A DNA stretch of 64,000 nucleotides from Sodiomyces alkalinus F11 (Eukaryota; Ascomycota; Sordariomycetes; Glomerellales; Plectosphaerellaceae). Shown here piece by piece: positions 1 to 12,259 of this stretch (position 1 is the stretch's first letter; every line of letters starts with the position of its first letter). The notes beneath the pieces are model-generated. The model saw only the letters and a program-made list of their open reading frames with translations. It made no database searches and was not told the origin of the DNA. The stretch spans positions 1,715,932 through 1,779,931 of the forward strand of contig NW_021167084.1 in assembly GCF_003711515.1 (NCBI RefSeq), given 5' to 3'. The position numbers and the translations under genes were made by a program.

Positions 1-1760
1 AAGGAGGCTACTTATAAAGTATTCTAAAATTAGGTTTATCTTGCCCTTTAGACGCCTTATCTGGCGAGATAACTCCTGCACCTCCGCCGACGCGGTGCCG
101 CCGCGGCCGTGACCGGAAGGTAACGCCCGGTTTAGGGCCCGGCTAAAAGACCGGGACGCCGTCCCTAGGCGCTCCTTAGCCTAAAAGCTTATTAGTAAGG
201 GAACTACCACGGCACCGAAGGGGGACGCTTATAGTAGCGATACCGTTATTATTAGCGGCCTTTACTGCTATATACGTATTATAGAGATCTATAAGACGCT
301 ATTACTACTTTTTAGTAGCGAAGGGGACTTATCGAGACGATTAGGATATATCGCTAAGGTATACCTATGGCACCACAGCGGTACTAGCACGACTTATATC
401 CTTATATAGACGCCGACTATTAGTATATTAAAAACAGGCTATATTAGTTTTTATAGTGTTAGAGTAGGCCTTTACGTTATCTGGGTATATACCTAAGCGC
501 TTACTATAACGTATATAACTACCCTAAGTTAGCTACTACGGCACTACCTCGATACTACCGGGGTTTATATACGGTATAACCCGAATCGAACCTTTTTTAT
601 AACGGTTACGATTATTATTAGTAGTGGCGTTATTATTAGGAGAAGATATCTATAACTATTAGCACGCTATCGTAAAGGCACTACTACGCTATGAAGAGAA
701 CTTATATTAGGCTGCTACTATTAATTGCTTATGTGTATATATGGATCGATACTATACTACCTAGTTAACCCCACGCCGCCACGCTACTGCGACGCTACCC
801 GCGAGACACTTATAGTTAAAACTACGAGGGGAAAACGACGAGAATCCTAAAGGAGTTTACTAATTAGTATAAGCCGTAACGATAAACCCGCGGGACCGTA
901 AGCGGGAATAGATTAGGAGGAAACCTATAACGAAATCGTTAGCGTTATAGGAAGAAGAGGGAGGATTAAGGCACGAAGGCCTCGGGGGATATTAACGATC
1001 TAATTCTTATAATAGGGTGGAGCCTTATTCCCCTTACCTGCTACCGGATATAGCAGGAACCCACCTAGGGGAGGTAGGAGGCGCCTGCCCCCCTACTCTC
1101 TTTATTAACCGAATAGAAGGAATAAAAGGCACGATCCTCGAGGGACGTAGGGAGACCGAGGCTAAAGAGCCGTAGCCGCCGTATAATGGTAGCACGGTGG
1201 CGCCCCCTTAGCCCCCGCTCCACCGATAGAGATTAGCTTAGGCTAACTTACCTAACCACTAGCCTGCTTTACTTCCCGTTAGCTATTAGCCTGCAGGTGA
1301 GATCTAGATACGTAACGAGGAAGAACCGGGGCTATATCAGCCCCGTAGCGGCACCTCTCTACCTAAGGAAGTGTATAGAGGTTTTCCCCGGGTTTTACCC
1401 GGGTTTTCCCCTCTATAGCCACCTGAGAAGGACCGTATAGTCTAGGAAGGCTTTTGTAGATTAGTCAGGATAGCGGAGTAAGATTAATAATAATAATACA
1501 ACTATTAGGAGTACCGTTATAATTCCTAATAGCGATAACGATAAGGATAATAATAATAATAACGATAAAGAGGTTAAGGAGACTGACTCCGACCTATAAA
1601 GGGGCGAGGAGGGTAAGACTTTTACGGAAATCGATAATCCTAAGGATAAGGACTTTAAGGGCGAGGATATCGATCTAGGCTTATATTAAGTATAGCTAGG
1701 GCGCGGGGCCTATCCGGCCTATAATAAATCTAAACCTTACTCTCTTCCGATTATCGTGAT
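1..1760. repeat. RIP-degraded repeat, class unresolved
   Basis: The stretch has the same mutated composition as the transposons that follow: TA is very common while CA and TG are scarce. In bases 301-360 I count no CA and no TG. No open frame of useful length survives on either strand. Around 1480-1690 the plus strand reads as an Asn/Asp/Lys-rich, acidic frame that could be the tail of a gag-like protein. It may hold the far LTR of the gypsy element at 1761-11900, but I found no matching second LTR, so the class stays open. Confidence 0.6.
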
Positions 1761-3702
1761 ACGATCGCTTATATATCGGTTCCTATATCGTAATAGCGCG
1801 TAGTTATCTAATAGCCTATCGTTTATTATTACTAGGCCGAACTTCTTTTTAAACTCGTTGAATACCCGCATTTATACTAATAGTTCAAGCGGTTCCTAAA
1901 TCGCTTTATAGTATTCTACTTATCGCACTAGTACTTTACGTCTTAATCCTTTACCTCGCCTTTTAGTTCTCGCGTAGAGAATATTCTAGACTTCTTATTC
2001 CTTACTATTAGTTATTTCTCGGATAGGCGGGGGTTAGGGGTTATCTACTAACTACCCTAGTAAGGGGTTATCGCCCGCGTGGTATAGTAAATCTATATAA
2101 AATCGGGGATAGATCTATAATAGTACGGCGAGTTCGACTATATACAGGCTAATTACCTTTATAACCCGGTATTTACGGTATAGCTAACCGAGCTTACGCG
2201 ATAGTTAAGGGGTCGAGTAATTAGCTAGCGATAGCTAGACTAAGTCGTTTACTTTAAAATACTTAGCTAGTAAACGATATTAGTTTATAGACTTTTTATT
2301 CCTAAGCTATATTAACACGATTATAGCTTAGGCGAACTTAGTCGCTTCCTATAAGCGGCGTAGTAGGTTATATACCGCTAATACTTTAGGTTCTATTAAG
2401 GGCTCCTCGGTTATCTGGATCGGGTCGACGTAGTAACTATACTCTAAAAAGAAGGGACTAAACCCTATCGCGGAGCTCTTACGATTATTTAGGGCTAGTT
2501 ATATTATAGGTAGTAGGCGATTCTAGTCGTCCAAAGCGTAGTAAATAAAGGCTCGTAAATAGGCCTACAGTTCTTAGTTTATATACTCGGTTACTTTATC
2601 GGTTTAGGGGTAGTATACTATACTAAGCTTACGCGATATCCGGGCGAGCTCGTAAAAATACTTCCAGAATCTATTTATCCAGTTCGAACCTCGGTCACTA
2701 ATAATCGATTAAGGTATTCCGTGGAACCGGAAATAGTAGTATAAGAACCGTTCTATATAGGCTTTAGCTTCTATTATCTTTATCGCCTTTAACGTTACGG
2801 CCTTAGTCAGGCGATCTATAATAACTTAAAGGTAGCGCGCTTTCTTCTCGCCGGCTAATAGCAGGTCTATTATAAAGTCTATCGATAAATCGCTACGTAT
2901 TCGTTCTAGTATAGGAAGGGGGCGTAAAAGACTATATTGTATATTACTCTATATATATCCCCTTTTATAGATATCGTAGTTCCGGCTAAATTATCGGATA
3001 TCCTTATTTATGCTTAGCTAGAAGAAGCGACGCGCTACTAAGGCGATAGTATTTTTATATCCCGGGTATCCTCCGATTACCGAGTTATAGATTAACTAGA
3101 CGATCCTTCCTTATAGCGTTAACCCTTTAGTGGACCCGGGCACCTAAATCCGGTCGCGGAATAATAATAACCTAGTCGCGGAGATAGAATACTTAGAAAT
3201 CTATAGCTTTAATTCTAATAACGGCGGGAATTACCGTTCTTCCTTAGTAACCGCGGATAAAGCTCTTTAATACTACTTATTGGTTATAAGCGTCTTATCC
3301 TATAGTCGTTATAACTCCTAGTCCGCTTCGAAGATTATTTAGCTGCTATTCATGCTACGAACGCGAGGTAGGATTATGGTATTAGGAATTAATTAGATAT
3401 AACGGGATTATTTCCTTTTATCCGTTATATCCTAGGGCTTATCTTACTATCGACGCGAGAGGGTATCCGCTATCGTATTATCTTTTCCCTTCCGGTATTT
3501 AAGTATAAAGTCAAACTACGCGAGCTTACCGGCCTATCGGCTCTATCGCTTTATAAGCGTTCGTTTTATTATAAAGTATTCAAGGGCCTTATAGTCGGAT
3601 AGAACTATAAACTATCTGTAACTAATAAGCTCGGCTCGCTATACTACTAGACAGCTTATAATCGCTAGTATCTCTTTATCGTAGATTAGGTAATTATATT
3701 TC
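1761..3702 (-). mobile_element. Ty3/gypsy pol relic, integrase and RNase H end
   Basis: Read on the minus strand, the frame gives recognisable but stop-ridden retrotransposon pol. At about 3571-3597 the RNase H motif appears as DYKALEYF. At about 2930-3050 lies the integrase zinc-binding region, with the Cys pair turned into Tyr (NYDIYKR). At 2676-2702 the integrase core reads ISDRGSNW. The order and spacing fit the 3' half of a Ty3/gypsy element. The frame stops at 3702, where another LTR element is inserted, and resumes at 8811. Stops are TAA or TAG as expected when CAA, CAG or TGG are mutated by RIP. The element cannot encode protein. Its outer ends and LTRs were not found, so the lower boundary is approximate. 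Confidence 0.8.
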
Positions 3703-4061
3703 TAATACGTCCTAGATTCCACCGGGAACACCAGGGCGTACTACGGGGTACCCTAGCAGTACTATAGTATAAGCCATAGCACCCACGGGGTACGTCATAG
3801 GTACCTTTAGGGTATACTATAGCTTCCCTGGGGTATAATTGGTGAATACCGGGGAATCCCCCGGGTTCCTATACGTAGGAGCCGAGGATTCCACGGTGTT
3901 TACCCGTGGAATACTTAAGTCCCTGGAGCGCGCCCTTTTAGCTTAGAGAAGATATCTTTATTACACCTTTTATTTTATAGTAAAGGTTACCCCTCGAGAA
4001 AAGCCTGGCTTATAGGTCCTATAGTACTGGCTAGCCAGGGATTTACCGGTTAGATATATTA
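3703..4061 (+). repeat. Left LTR of the nested element
   Basis: 359 bases, matching 8453-8805 along its whole length. The differences are nearly all transitions (C/T or A/G), plus one clear transversion near 3900 and a six-base length difference near 4025-4035. This is the pattern of two once identical LTRs mutated independently by RIP, so their divergence cannot be read as an insertion age. Confidence 0.88.
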
Positions 4062-4110
4062 AATAGTAGTAACTAAGCTTTTAGGCAAGGTTCGTATACC
4101 GCCGCCCGGC

Positions 4111-4306
4111 GCGGACTACGTATACTAAGACTAAATAGGTACGCGGTTTACTAGTGGTCGCCGTCGCGGACTATATATACTAAGACTAAACAGGTATATA
4201 GTTTACCAGGGCGTACCACGGGGTACTCTAGCGAACGCTAGCGTGCTAGGCGTAGCCGCCCTTAAAGGCGCGAACTTCGTGTGCTAAGACTAAACAGATA
4301 TAAGGC
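4111..4306 (+). repeat. Three copies of a 40-base motif
   Basis: A 40-base unit beginning GCGGACTA and containing TACTAAGACTAAA occurs at 4111-4150 and 4166-4205. A more diverged third copy lies at about 4268-4306. The copies sit just inside the left LTR, in the untranslated leader of the nested element, next to a larger tandem duplication. Confidence 0.75.
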
Positions 4307-4320
4307 GCGCCAGGCGAAGA

Positions 4321-4840
4321 CGCCTCCCCTTTAATAGGTTTAGGCGTGGAGTAATAAAAGAAACCACCATTAAGCACAGGAATAGCGACTATACTAACCT
4401 GTACTAGCCGTGGAACCCGAGCTTCGACACCGCGATAACCTTCCTAATAATCACTAGTTAGCGTAGGCGATCTTACTAACCTATACCGACGCTAACCGTT
4501 CTTAACGATCGCTAAAGGGCGTAGGATAGCGCCTATACTATCCTATATACCAGCGTCCTCCGTAGTACTAAAGCCCCGACAGAAACACGAAGCACTAACC
4601 TAATCGCCTCCCCTTTACTAGGTCTAGGCGTGGAGTATACTAAGGAATCCACGGTCGCCAGTTAAGCACAGGAACAGCGCCTATACGAACCTGCACTAGC
4701 ACCCACTATAGATTCCCAGCTCTAATATAATACTAATCTTCCTAACAATCGTAGCGATAACCTTCCTAATAATCGCTAAAGGGCGCAGGATAGCGATTAT
4801 CCTATCCTACACACTAGCTTCCCCGTAGTACTAAGTCACA
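4321..4840 (+). repeat. Tandem duplication with a 284-base period
   Basis: The segment starting CGCCTCCCCTTTA at 4321 recurs at 4605 with the same following order of blocks: GGCGTGGAGTA, TTAAGCACAGGAA, TATACTAACCTG or its variants, and CGTAGTACTAA. The offset is 284 bases and the second copy ends near 4835-4840. Differences between copies are mainly transitions, so the duplication is older than the RIP or was mutated separately in each copy. Confidence 0.75.
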
Positions 4841-6429
4841 CGATATTTTTATTTCCCCTTTTTTTAGTAGCACTGAGCCACTCGATAAAAACCCCCCCCT
4901 TTTACCGTGGCACCGAGCCACTCGATAATTTCCCCCCTTTTTTCCCCTTTTCCCGCGGAGTAAAAGGGGAGCCGACCTCCCCTTACCGTAATTTTCCCTT
5001 TACTCGCGTTTCGCGGAGAACGTTTTCCTATTAACGGGCTCGCTAACTAAAAACGGCTAAACGTGCCGAGAATACCCGAGGCTAGTGGCTTAATATCTCT
5101 AAGAGGAAAGCGTGGAACCTATCCGTGCGAAAGCTACGAATCCTAAGCCTTAGGGGGTATACCCTAGCCTCTGCAACGCGCTAGGGAAATAGCCTCTATA
5201 TAAGCTATAGACTTTATTATCGGGCTACCCGAGGTACCCTCGGCTAGTTCTCCCTAGTACAGGGAGGGCTTCCCTTATTCGACTCGCCTTTAATGGATAA
5301 GTTCACTAAAAGAGCCTGCTATTCGTATAGCTCCCTTTATCGGATTTGCCCGAGGTTCCCTCGGCTTATCCTCCCTGCTAAAAGGAGGGCTTCCCTACGG
5401 TAGACTTACCCTTCGACCGCCGATAAGTTTACTAAGGCCCCTATACCTATCCACGGACTATAGTATATACACCGCCGTGGCTATTATTTCCGACCAGGAC
5501 CCTAAGCTTCTATCGGACTTCTAAACGCCGTAGAAGGCCGTGGTATCCCCGGACGGCTAAACGGCAGAGATCTCTACCCTGGATTCCTCGCCTCGCTATC
5601 GGCTAAGGATCCGAACGCGGACCCGTTCCCCGGGCGAATATCGTAGTTCTATCTCCCCCTAACGTATCTCCGTTATTTCGTAACGTATACTCCTTTCCTT
5701 TCCCTTCTTCCCTTTCCCTTCTTCCCTCTCCCTTCTTCCTTTTCCCTTCTTTCCTGTCTATCGTGAACACTATTACTACTAGAGGACGCCCGCGGGACGC
5801 AGGGCTTACGTCGCCCGGGGCAGATACTCAGGGACGTTAGTTTATAACTAATCAGATACCGGAAGAAGCTATAGAGGCGTAGGAGCTAATTAACAGATTA
5901 GGAGCTAATTAACGGATTAACGTCTTTAAGGTTTAGATAAAAGACCTTAGTTAATCTAAGGATAGCCTTAAAGAAAACGGTTCTAAGGGTACTATAGCCA
6001 GGAAACGTTAAAGAACCACGGGAAATACGGCGGAACCAGGAGACTACTAAAGCGTTATAAGGCACGCCGGTAACGCGATATAAGACGAACGTTATCGCTA
6101 CCCTAGGTAATACCTAATAACGCCAGGGAACGCCAGGGAACGGCAGGAATAGAAGGACTATAACCTATATATACCTTTTATCGACCGCTATAATAACCAC
6201 GGTTACCACGGCGTCCTACTAGACACTAGCGAAATAATATCGCTTATATCCTTAAGTTTTCCTCCGCTCTCTCTTTTCCCTCGCCACGCTCGATAACCTC
6301 TATTTCGCTCTTATAGTTTACTATTTTCCCTTATTATATCTTCGTTATTCTATAAGATATCCCCTTTCTACCTCCCCCTCTCCCTCCGATCATTTTTATC
6401 TCCCTATACTGCCGCGATAATCGTAGAGC

Positions 6430-8060
6430 GCGTAAGTAACCGCGGTATACTTCGCGGTTCTATTCCCTAGCTTATACTAACCGTTAAAAGATATCGAATA
6501 CCGTGACACTTTTAAGAAGGCTTTTAAGAACCCTAAGAAAGCAGGACACGGGCTTACTAAAAAGGGATATTTCTGGGCCGTTACGTTATATAGCGGAGAA
6601 GAACGACTCGAGTATAAACTCTCTACCCTAAGCACGCGTTTTAGCGTGTAGAAGGAGGCGTATAAGGATAAGCTCGCCGTATTCCGTCGTTTCACGCAGA
6701 ACTAAGGCTATAATTATTTCGAGACTCAGGACTTAGACCGTATAGTTTTTATTCTAGCCGAGTATCTTAAGGCGAATTAAGGCGTTACTAAAGGTAAAGC
6801 TAGAGATATCGTTAGGTAGTATCCCTAGCCTAAGTATATACTAGACGTTAATAAGGATATAGTATCGTAGGACTAGCCGGACGCTCTGTTTAAGGAATAT
6901 ATTATAGTATAAGACTCCGATACTCCCCGTAACTATACGGGTAAATTCGTTAAAACCCCCTAAACCGCTCGTACCATTAATACCGCCGACTCCCCTACCG
7001 CCACGACTAGCCCCTATTCGGCTATATTTATTAACCTAAAAGCCGAGGCTAAGGCCGTGAATACCGCGGTCGCCGTATTATCCGCTAACGTTCCTTAGCC
7101 TAAGATACCTAAGAAACTAATGAGCGCGGTAGTCCTAGACTTTATACTATAGTATATCCGCGACCACGAATACCTTTCTAAGGCAGTATACGATATAGTC
7201 ACTATAAAAGCCTAAGGAATTATAGTATATCCTAACCTTAAAAAGAACCTAGCGTAGTATGCTAAATAAGCTAACGTGACTAATACGCTTATCCGGAAGT
7301 TTATCTAAGGGCTACCCACTAAAAAGGGTAAGGAACCCGCTTATAGTATATCTATAATCTAAGAGTTCCTCGCTATAGTTCGTACCGGCAAAGAACCCTC
7401 GTTTATACTATCTACTAAGCACTCGGCCCTTATTAATTCCGCCACTAAGCACTTAACTAAGCGAGTAATAGGGTCGCCTAACACGGAAAAGGCTATATAA
7501 GATATTATTAAGAACTTCGGTATTAGACTAAGGATCGCGGGTATCTAACCCGCGGAGGAATATATTACTAAGGATAAGTAGAGTATTATTATTATTCGCT
7601 AGCGCGAATATACTATCTACCTCCTAATCCCGGTGGTAAACTTCCTCCTTACCTAGCTAAGAGACAGGCTTACTAGTCATATCGTATAGAACGCGGCGGA
7701 CTTACCGTTACTACTTATAATATAGCGTATAGGAAGAATAGTGGCCGTCGCGCCGCTCTCCTCCGATAGCTAATTAACTAAGGCCCGCCGGGATACCCTA
7801 GTAAACTTACTTACCTCCGATTAAGATAAGGCTATTGCTATTATCCGCCACTATATAGCCCTAGAAGCTATATAGTCCGGTCGCTTAACTATTAGCCTAA
7901 AGATAACGTTCGCCGTTAATCGCGCGGAAGTTAAAGCATAAGCCGCCGAAATTACCTTAAACGAGGCAGCGCTAGCCCTATAAATACTGCTAGCGTAATA
8001 GGGATCCTAATAGATATCCTTAAGCCTGCTATTAATAAGGATAAGATCACTATACTCGAG
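6430..8060 (+). pseudogene. Unidentified coding relic inside nested LTR element
   Basis: The plus strand carries a long frame, lysine- and alanine-rich, in which nearly all stops are TAA or TAG at places where CAA, CAG or TGG would stand before RIP. Segments such as KKGYFWAV (about 6560) and LINSATKHLTKR (about 7430) look like real protein. I do not see the aspartic protease, reverse transcriptase, RNase H or integrase signatures that are still easy to read in the neighbouring gypsy and copia relics. It might be a gag-like protein or a captured gene. No family is recognised and no function is proposed. Confidence 0.45.
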
Positions 8061-8452
8061 TAACTATATAGTTAGGTAGAATAGATACTAGGACTAATAA
8101 GTCTTTACTAGGGAACACGGTAAGATACGATAGCGGGTTTAATATATTTATTTCCGCATATTCTATCTAATTACTCGCTCGCCTTAGGTTTTACTAAAGA
8201 ACACGGTAGAAAAGAAGGCCGCGGTGTTGGCTTTATTTTATTTTATTTTCTTCTATCTTATCTTCGCCTAGATAGGCCGTAAATAGTAACGGCGGCGGTC
8301 GCTATTAAGGCACCGCTATATAAGAATATTTCCTTTCCATTCTCTCTAACTATACCGCGGTTTACTAGTATAACCACGATACGCCTCAAGTAAGGCTATC
8401 GTAGTTACCGGGGAAAGCCCGCGGGACGCAGGGCTTTGTTACCCGGGGCATT

Positions 8453-8805
8453 TAATACGCCCTAGATTCTACCGGGAATACTAGGGCGTACCACGGGGTA
8501 CCCTAGCGGTACTATAGTATAAGCTATAGCACTCACGGGGTACGCTATAAGTACCTTTAGGGTATACTATAGCTTTCCTAAGGTATAATTAGTGAATACC
8601 GGGGAATCCCCCGGGTTTCTATACGTAAGAGCCGAGGATTCTACGGGGTTTACCCGTGGAATACTTAAGTCCCGGGAGCGCGCCCTTTTAGCTTAGAGAA
8701 GATATCTTTATTACACCTCTTATTTTATAGTAAAGGTCACCCCTTAAGAAAAGCCTGGCTTATAGGTCCTATGGCTGGCCAGGGATTTACCGGTCAGGCA
8801 TATTA
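8453..8805 (+). repeat. Right LTR of the nested element
   Basis: 353 bases, partner of 3703-4061. It begins TAATACG, ends CATATTA, and is followed by ATTCC, the right copy of the target duplication. A GC-rich block just before it (about 8417-8450) resembles a block at about 5787-5824, so the interior contains a further dispersed repeat. Confidence 0.88.
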
Positions 8806-8810
8806 ATTCC

Positions 8811-11800
8811 GCTCTATTAAGTTTATAGGAGTAGTATATAACTACGTAGCGATTTCCGTCTACGTCTTTTTATATTAAGCTACCCTTAAGAGCGAACCCC
8901 GAATAGTCTATTTCGATAAAGGTCTTATTTATAGGGTCCTATTACCGAAGTATTAGTCCTTCTTAGAACCTCGCTTTTAGCTCGCGGAAAGCCGCTTCTT
9001 TATCGGGACCCTATTAGAAGGCGTAATCCTTTTTCGTAAGTGCTATTAACGGTACGGAAATCCCCGAAAAGTCCTTAATAAAGATCCGGTAATAATTCGT
9101 AAATCCTAAGAAGCTTCGCACGCCTTTAACCGATATAAGCGCTTCCTACTCGCGAATAGCTTATAACTTCTCCGGGTTATATAACACGCTCTTTCCTATA
9201 ATAACTATAAATCCTAGGTACTTTACTATCTTTACGCTAAACTCGTACTTCGACGGGTCTAGGTTTAAGCTAGTATCTATAAGCGCGCGGAGTACCTGCT
9301 TAACCTTCGCTTTATAGTTAGCCCGGCTCCTATTAAAGTAAACCAGGATATCGTTAATATAAGCGGTAATAAAGTCGTCTAGGAAACGCTATAGCGGTTT
9401 ACTAATATATCGCTAAAAGGTCGCTAAAGCTCCACTTAAGCTAAATAGACAGATAAGCCACTTAAAAAGCCTAAACCGTGTTCGGAACGTAGTCTTATAC
9501 TTATACCCGGGAGCTATCCTAATCATATAGAAGGCGGCGACTATATTAAGCTTTATAAACTATTTCGCCTGCCTTAAATTCTATAGCGTCTCGGCGATTA
9601 AAGGAAATAGGTAATAGTCTTGCTTAGTGATCGTATTTAGCGCTCGGTAATCGTAATAGAATCGGAGTCCTCTACCTAGTTTGCTTATAAAGAGGATAAG
9701 AGCCGCGGCTTCCGAATTACTAACTCGGATAAATCCTTTATCTATTAGGTTAGTAAGTGTTTTTCATAACACTAAAAGTTCTTCCCTTAATATATTATAC
9801 AACGGCCACTAAGGGAGCGATAACTCCTTACTATCGCTATTAGGTATAAGGTTAACTTCGTGATTAACCCCTAATCGGTATAGCAGTAATTAGTTTACTT
9901 TATCGGGCGCGAATAGGTCGCTAAATTCTCGTAATAGCTTCTCGGGTATAAAGTCCCTCGGGTCGATTAGTTATTTCTTATTTAACGCTTTTTCGATGTC
10001 CTTTAAGCGTACTCCTTAAATTAAGGCTTTTTTGCCCTTCTATCGTAATCGTCGGATAAGGCCCGCGAATATAGATTTAGTAACTAAATAGGTATCGCGG
10101 ATAGCTTATACTCCGGCCGGTTCTTTTTTATAGTAGAGTCGTATTTTTAGTCTAGCTACTCCGTAGTAAAGTCTTTTATTCTTAGCGTAATACGTTATAT
10201 TATTCTATTCTATCTAAGGCTTCCCGAGGAATACGTCTTAATTAAGCCCGGGTACTATATATATAAATAGTCTTTATAAGTAGCCGCTGATCTTAAGCTT
10301 ATAGATAGCGATTCCCGCGCTACTAATAATTCCGGTAACTTCTAAGAAGCTATTTAGTAGTCGATTCGTCTTATCGACTAACGGTAATTAGAGTCTTTAG
10401 GTAAACCGTTCACTTATAGCGGTATAGTAGTTATAACCAGTATTAATAAGGGCGAGGATATACCGTTTATTTACTCTAGCTATAATAAATATAGGGTTAT
10501 TACTAGCACGCACTTTAAACGTTTCCTACTCTCGCCGTATCGCGGCTATCGGCTTTAACGTCTATTTTTACGTTAGAGCTATTCTTTTTCCGAGTCGTTA
10601 TCGCTAGTTAACTCGTTATCGCTCTTATCGTGATCCTTTATATAAGACTCTTTAACCTTTCGAACCGTCTTTTAGTTTTCCTTTAGTTTCTTATAGTTCC
10701 GTGCAATATACCCTTTCTTATTATAGTTATAGTATATTCGAGTCTCCTGCTTCGCCTTCCCGTCGTTAACGTGGTTTACTTTACCTATCTTCGTATCGTT
10801 ATCGGCGTCCTTCTTCGTAGTTATATACTCTTAAGCTCGCTTATCGTAATTCCGCTCGAACTAATAACCCTTAAGCTTCCCGGCGATCTCTTATACACCG
10901 TTAACCCATGCAGTATAGTTATCGGTAGGAATACGGGCTAAAATAAGCTTATCCCTAAGTTAAAAGGTAATTGTTCCCTTAAGGAATAAAATCTATACGG
11001 TAGCTTCCTACTCGGTACTATGCGTAAGGGCGATCTATCTTTTAAAGCGGGGTAAAAAGGTAGTAAACGACTCGTTAGACTATTATCGAATCGTGCGTAG
11101 AGCTTAAGCGGCTCGCGACTATTCTATAGGGTTAAGATAGGTACGATTAAGGTACGCTATAAAGTCGTTAGGGTCTATAAGCTTACCTAGCCTATCACTT
11201 TTATAAAAGGCCGATACTACTTATTATACCTCGGGTCCTAGGTAATTATAGATAGTATACTAGGCTTATATATCATTCTAGAATAGGTCGCTATCGATTA
11301 TAAGCTTTTACCGTATCGCGTAGGCCTACGCGCTATAGTATACTCTTTTCCTTAAAAACTCCGCCGGGCTATTAATAGTCTTACGGGGAGCTACCGTTAT
11401 TATCGTCAGCTAGAGCGCCGGCGAGAGGACCGGAGATAGTATGGATTCTACTAGCGTAAGAATTATCGGGGTCTACGAGGGGGCCGGAATATTTAGGTTT
11501 AGCGGTATTAGGTTCTACGGAGTAAGCGATCCTAAAAGCCGGGCTATAAGCTATTCGACTAATAGGCGTTATCGCTTATCGGCTTCTTCCCTCGCGTGTT
11601 ATCGTTTAATAAACTAGTATATCTCCGAGTAGTGCTCTTATATCAGGGTAAGCCTAGCGTTAATATCGGCATATTACTCGTGGAGAGGGTCTAGCCTTAC
11701 GTTTAAGGCTTAGTCGTTTTCTTCGAAGCGTCGGCTTATCCACTCCGCGACCTATTTAATTCTAATAGGTCGTTAGGCGGTAGTATTCGGATCTTAGTCT

Positions 11801-11900
11801 ATCGCTAGTATAGCGCGTGGGTATCGCTAAGTTCTAGATATATTAACGACTGGTTATAGGTCGTAGTATAAATAAGGTCGTAATAATAGATTATCTAGAA
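8811..11900 (-). mobile_element. Ty3/gypsy gag-protease-RT relic
   Basis: This is the other half of the gypsy element split by the insertion at 3703-8805. Reading the minus strand from high to low coordinates: a gag-like region; a zinc knuckle at 10697-10740, where the cysteines have become tyrosines (YNYNKKGYIARN); an aspartic-protease site at about 10417-10456 reading ALINTGYN, with Asn where the catalytic Asp is expected; and the reverse-transcriptase core at about 9320-9381 reading AYINDILVYF, where the YxDD box has lost one Asp to Asn. RNase H begins near 8811. All changes fit G-to-A RIP mutation. The element is dead. Both outer ends are approximate. Confidence 0.85.
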
Positions 11901-12259
11901 CTAAGGAAGGAAGAAGAAAAAGGAGAAAAGTCTATAACGCGAGGCTAGCTATAAGGTAGCGATAGCTAGGCGATATAGGTCCGTTAACTAAACGCGTAGC
12001 CAGGAAGATCCAGAGTATAGCCGGATCCTCTATATCGGGGCTAACCCGTAATAGTGCCGGCGTTTTAGAGCTTTTAGATCCTCCCTCTTATAACCTCTTA
12101 TTCCGTTATTTTTTAAGGAATTTAACGATCTTAATCTAATTTTACCGATTTTTCTAAATAACAGTAATAAAAACAATAATAATAGCGATATAGTAAGTAT
12201 CGGAACTTTATTTTTAGTGGCGCGTGCTTACTAGTAGTATCGTTTAGGCTCCTTCTACT

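Larger units (their letters stand above)
3703..8805 (+). mobile_element. Nested LTR retrotransposon, RIP-mutated
   Basis: A complete LTR element of about 5.1 kb sits inside the gypsy element and interrupts its RNase H frame. Two direct repeats of about 355 bases, 3703-4061 and 8453-8805, bound it. They begin TAATACG and end TATTA, which fits TG...CA ends after C-to-T mutation on both strands. The 5-base flanks are ATTTC (3698-3702) and ATTCC (8806-8810), a target duplication with one transition. The interior (4062-8452) starts with tandem repeats and carries a broken plus-strand frame (about 6430-8060) that does not look like pol; I see no reverse transcriptase or integrase. It is therefore probably non-autonomous, of the LARD type. 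The strand call rests only on that frame. Confidence 0.8.

Noticed and set aside
4111..4840. Regularly spaced repeats resembling a CRISPR array
   Set aside because: The sequence is eukaryotic, spacers are not uniform, and the repeats lie within an LTR element.
6477..6695. 72-codon minus-strand frame in the nested element
   Set aside because: It is antisense to the plus-strand coding relic and arises because RIP creates stops mainly on the coding strand.
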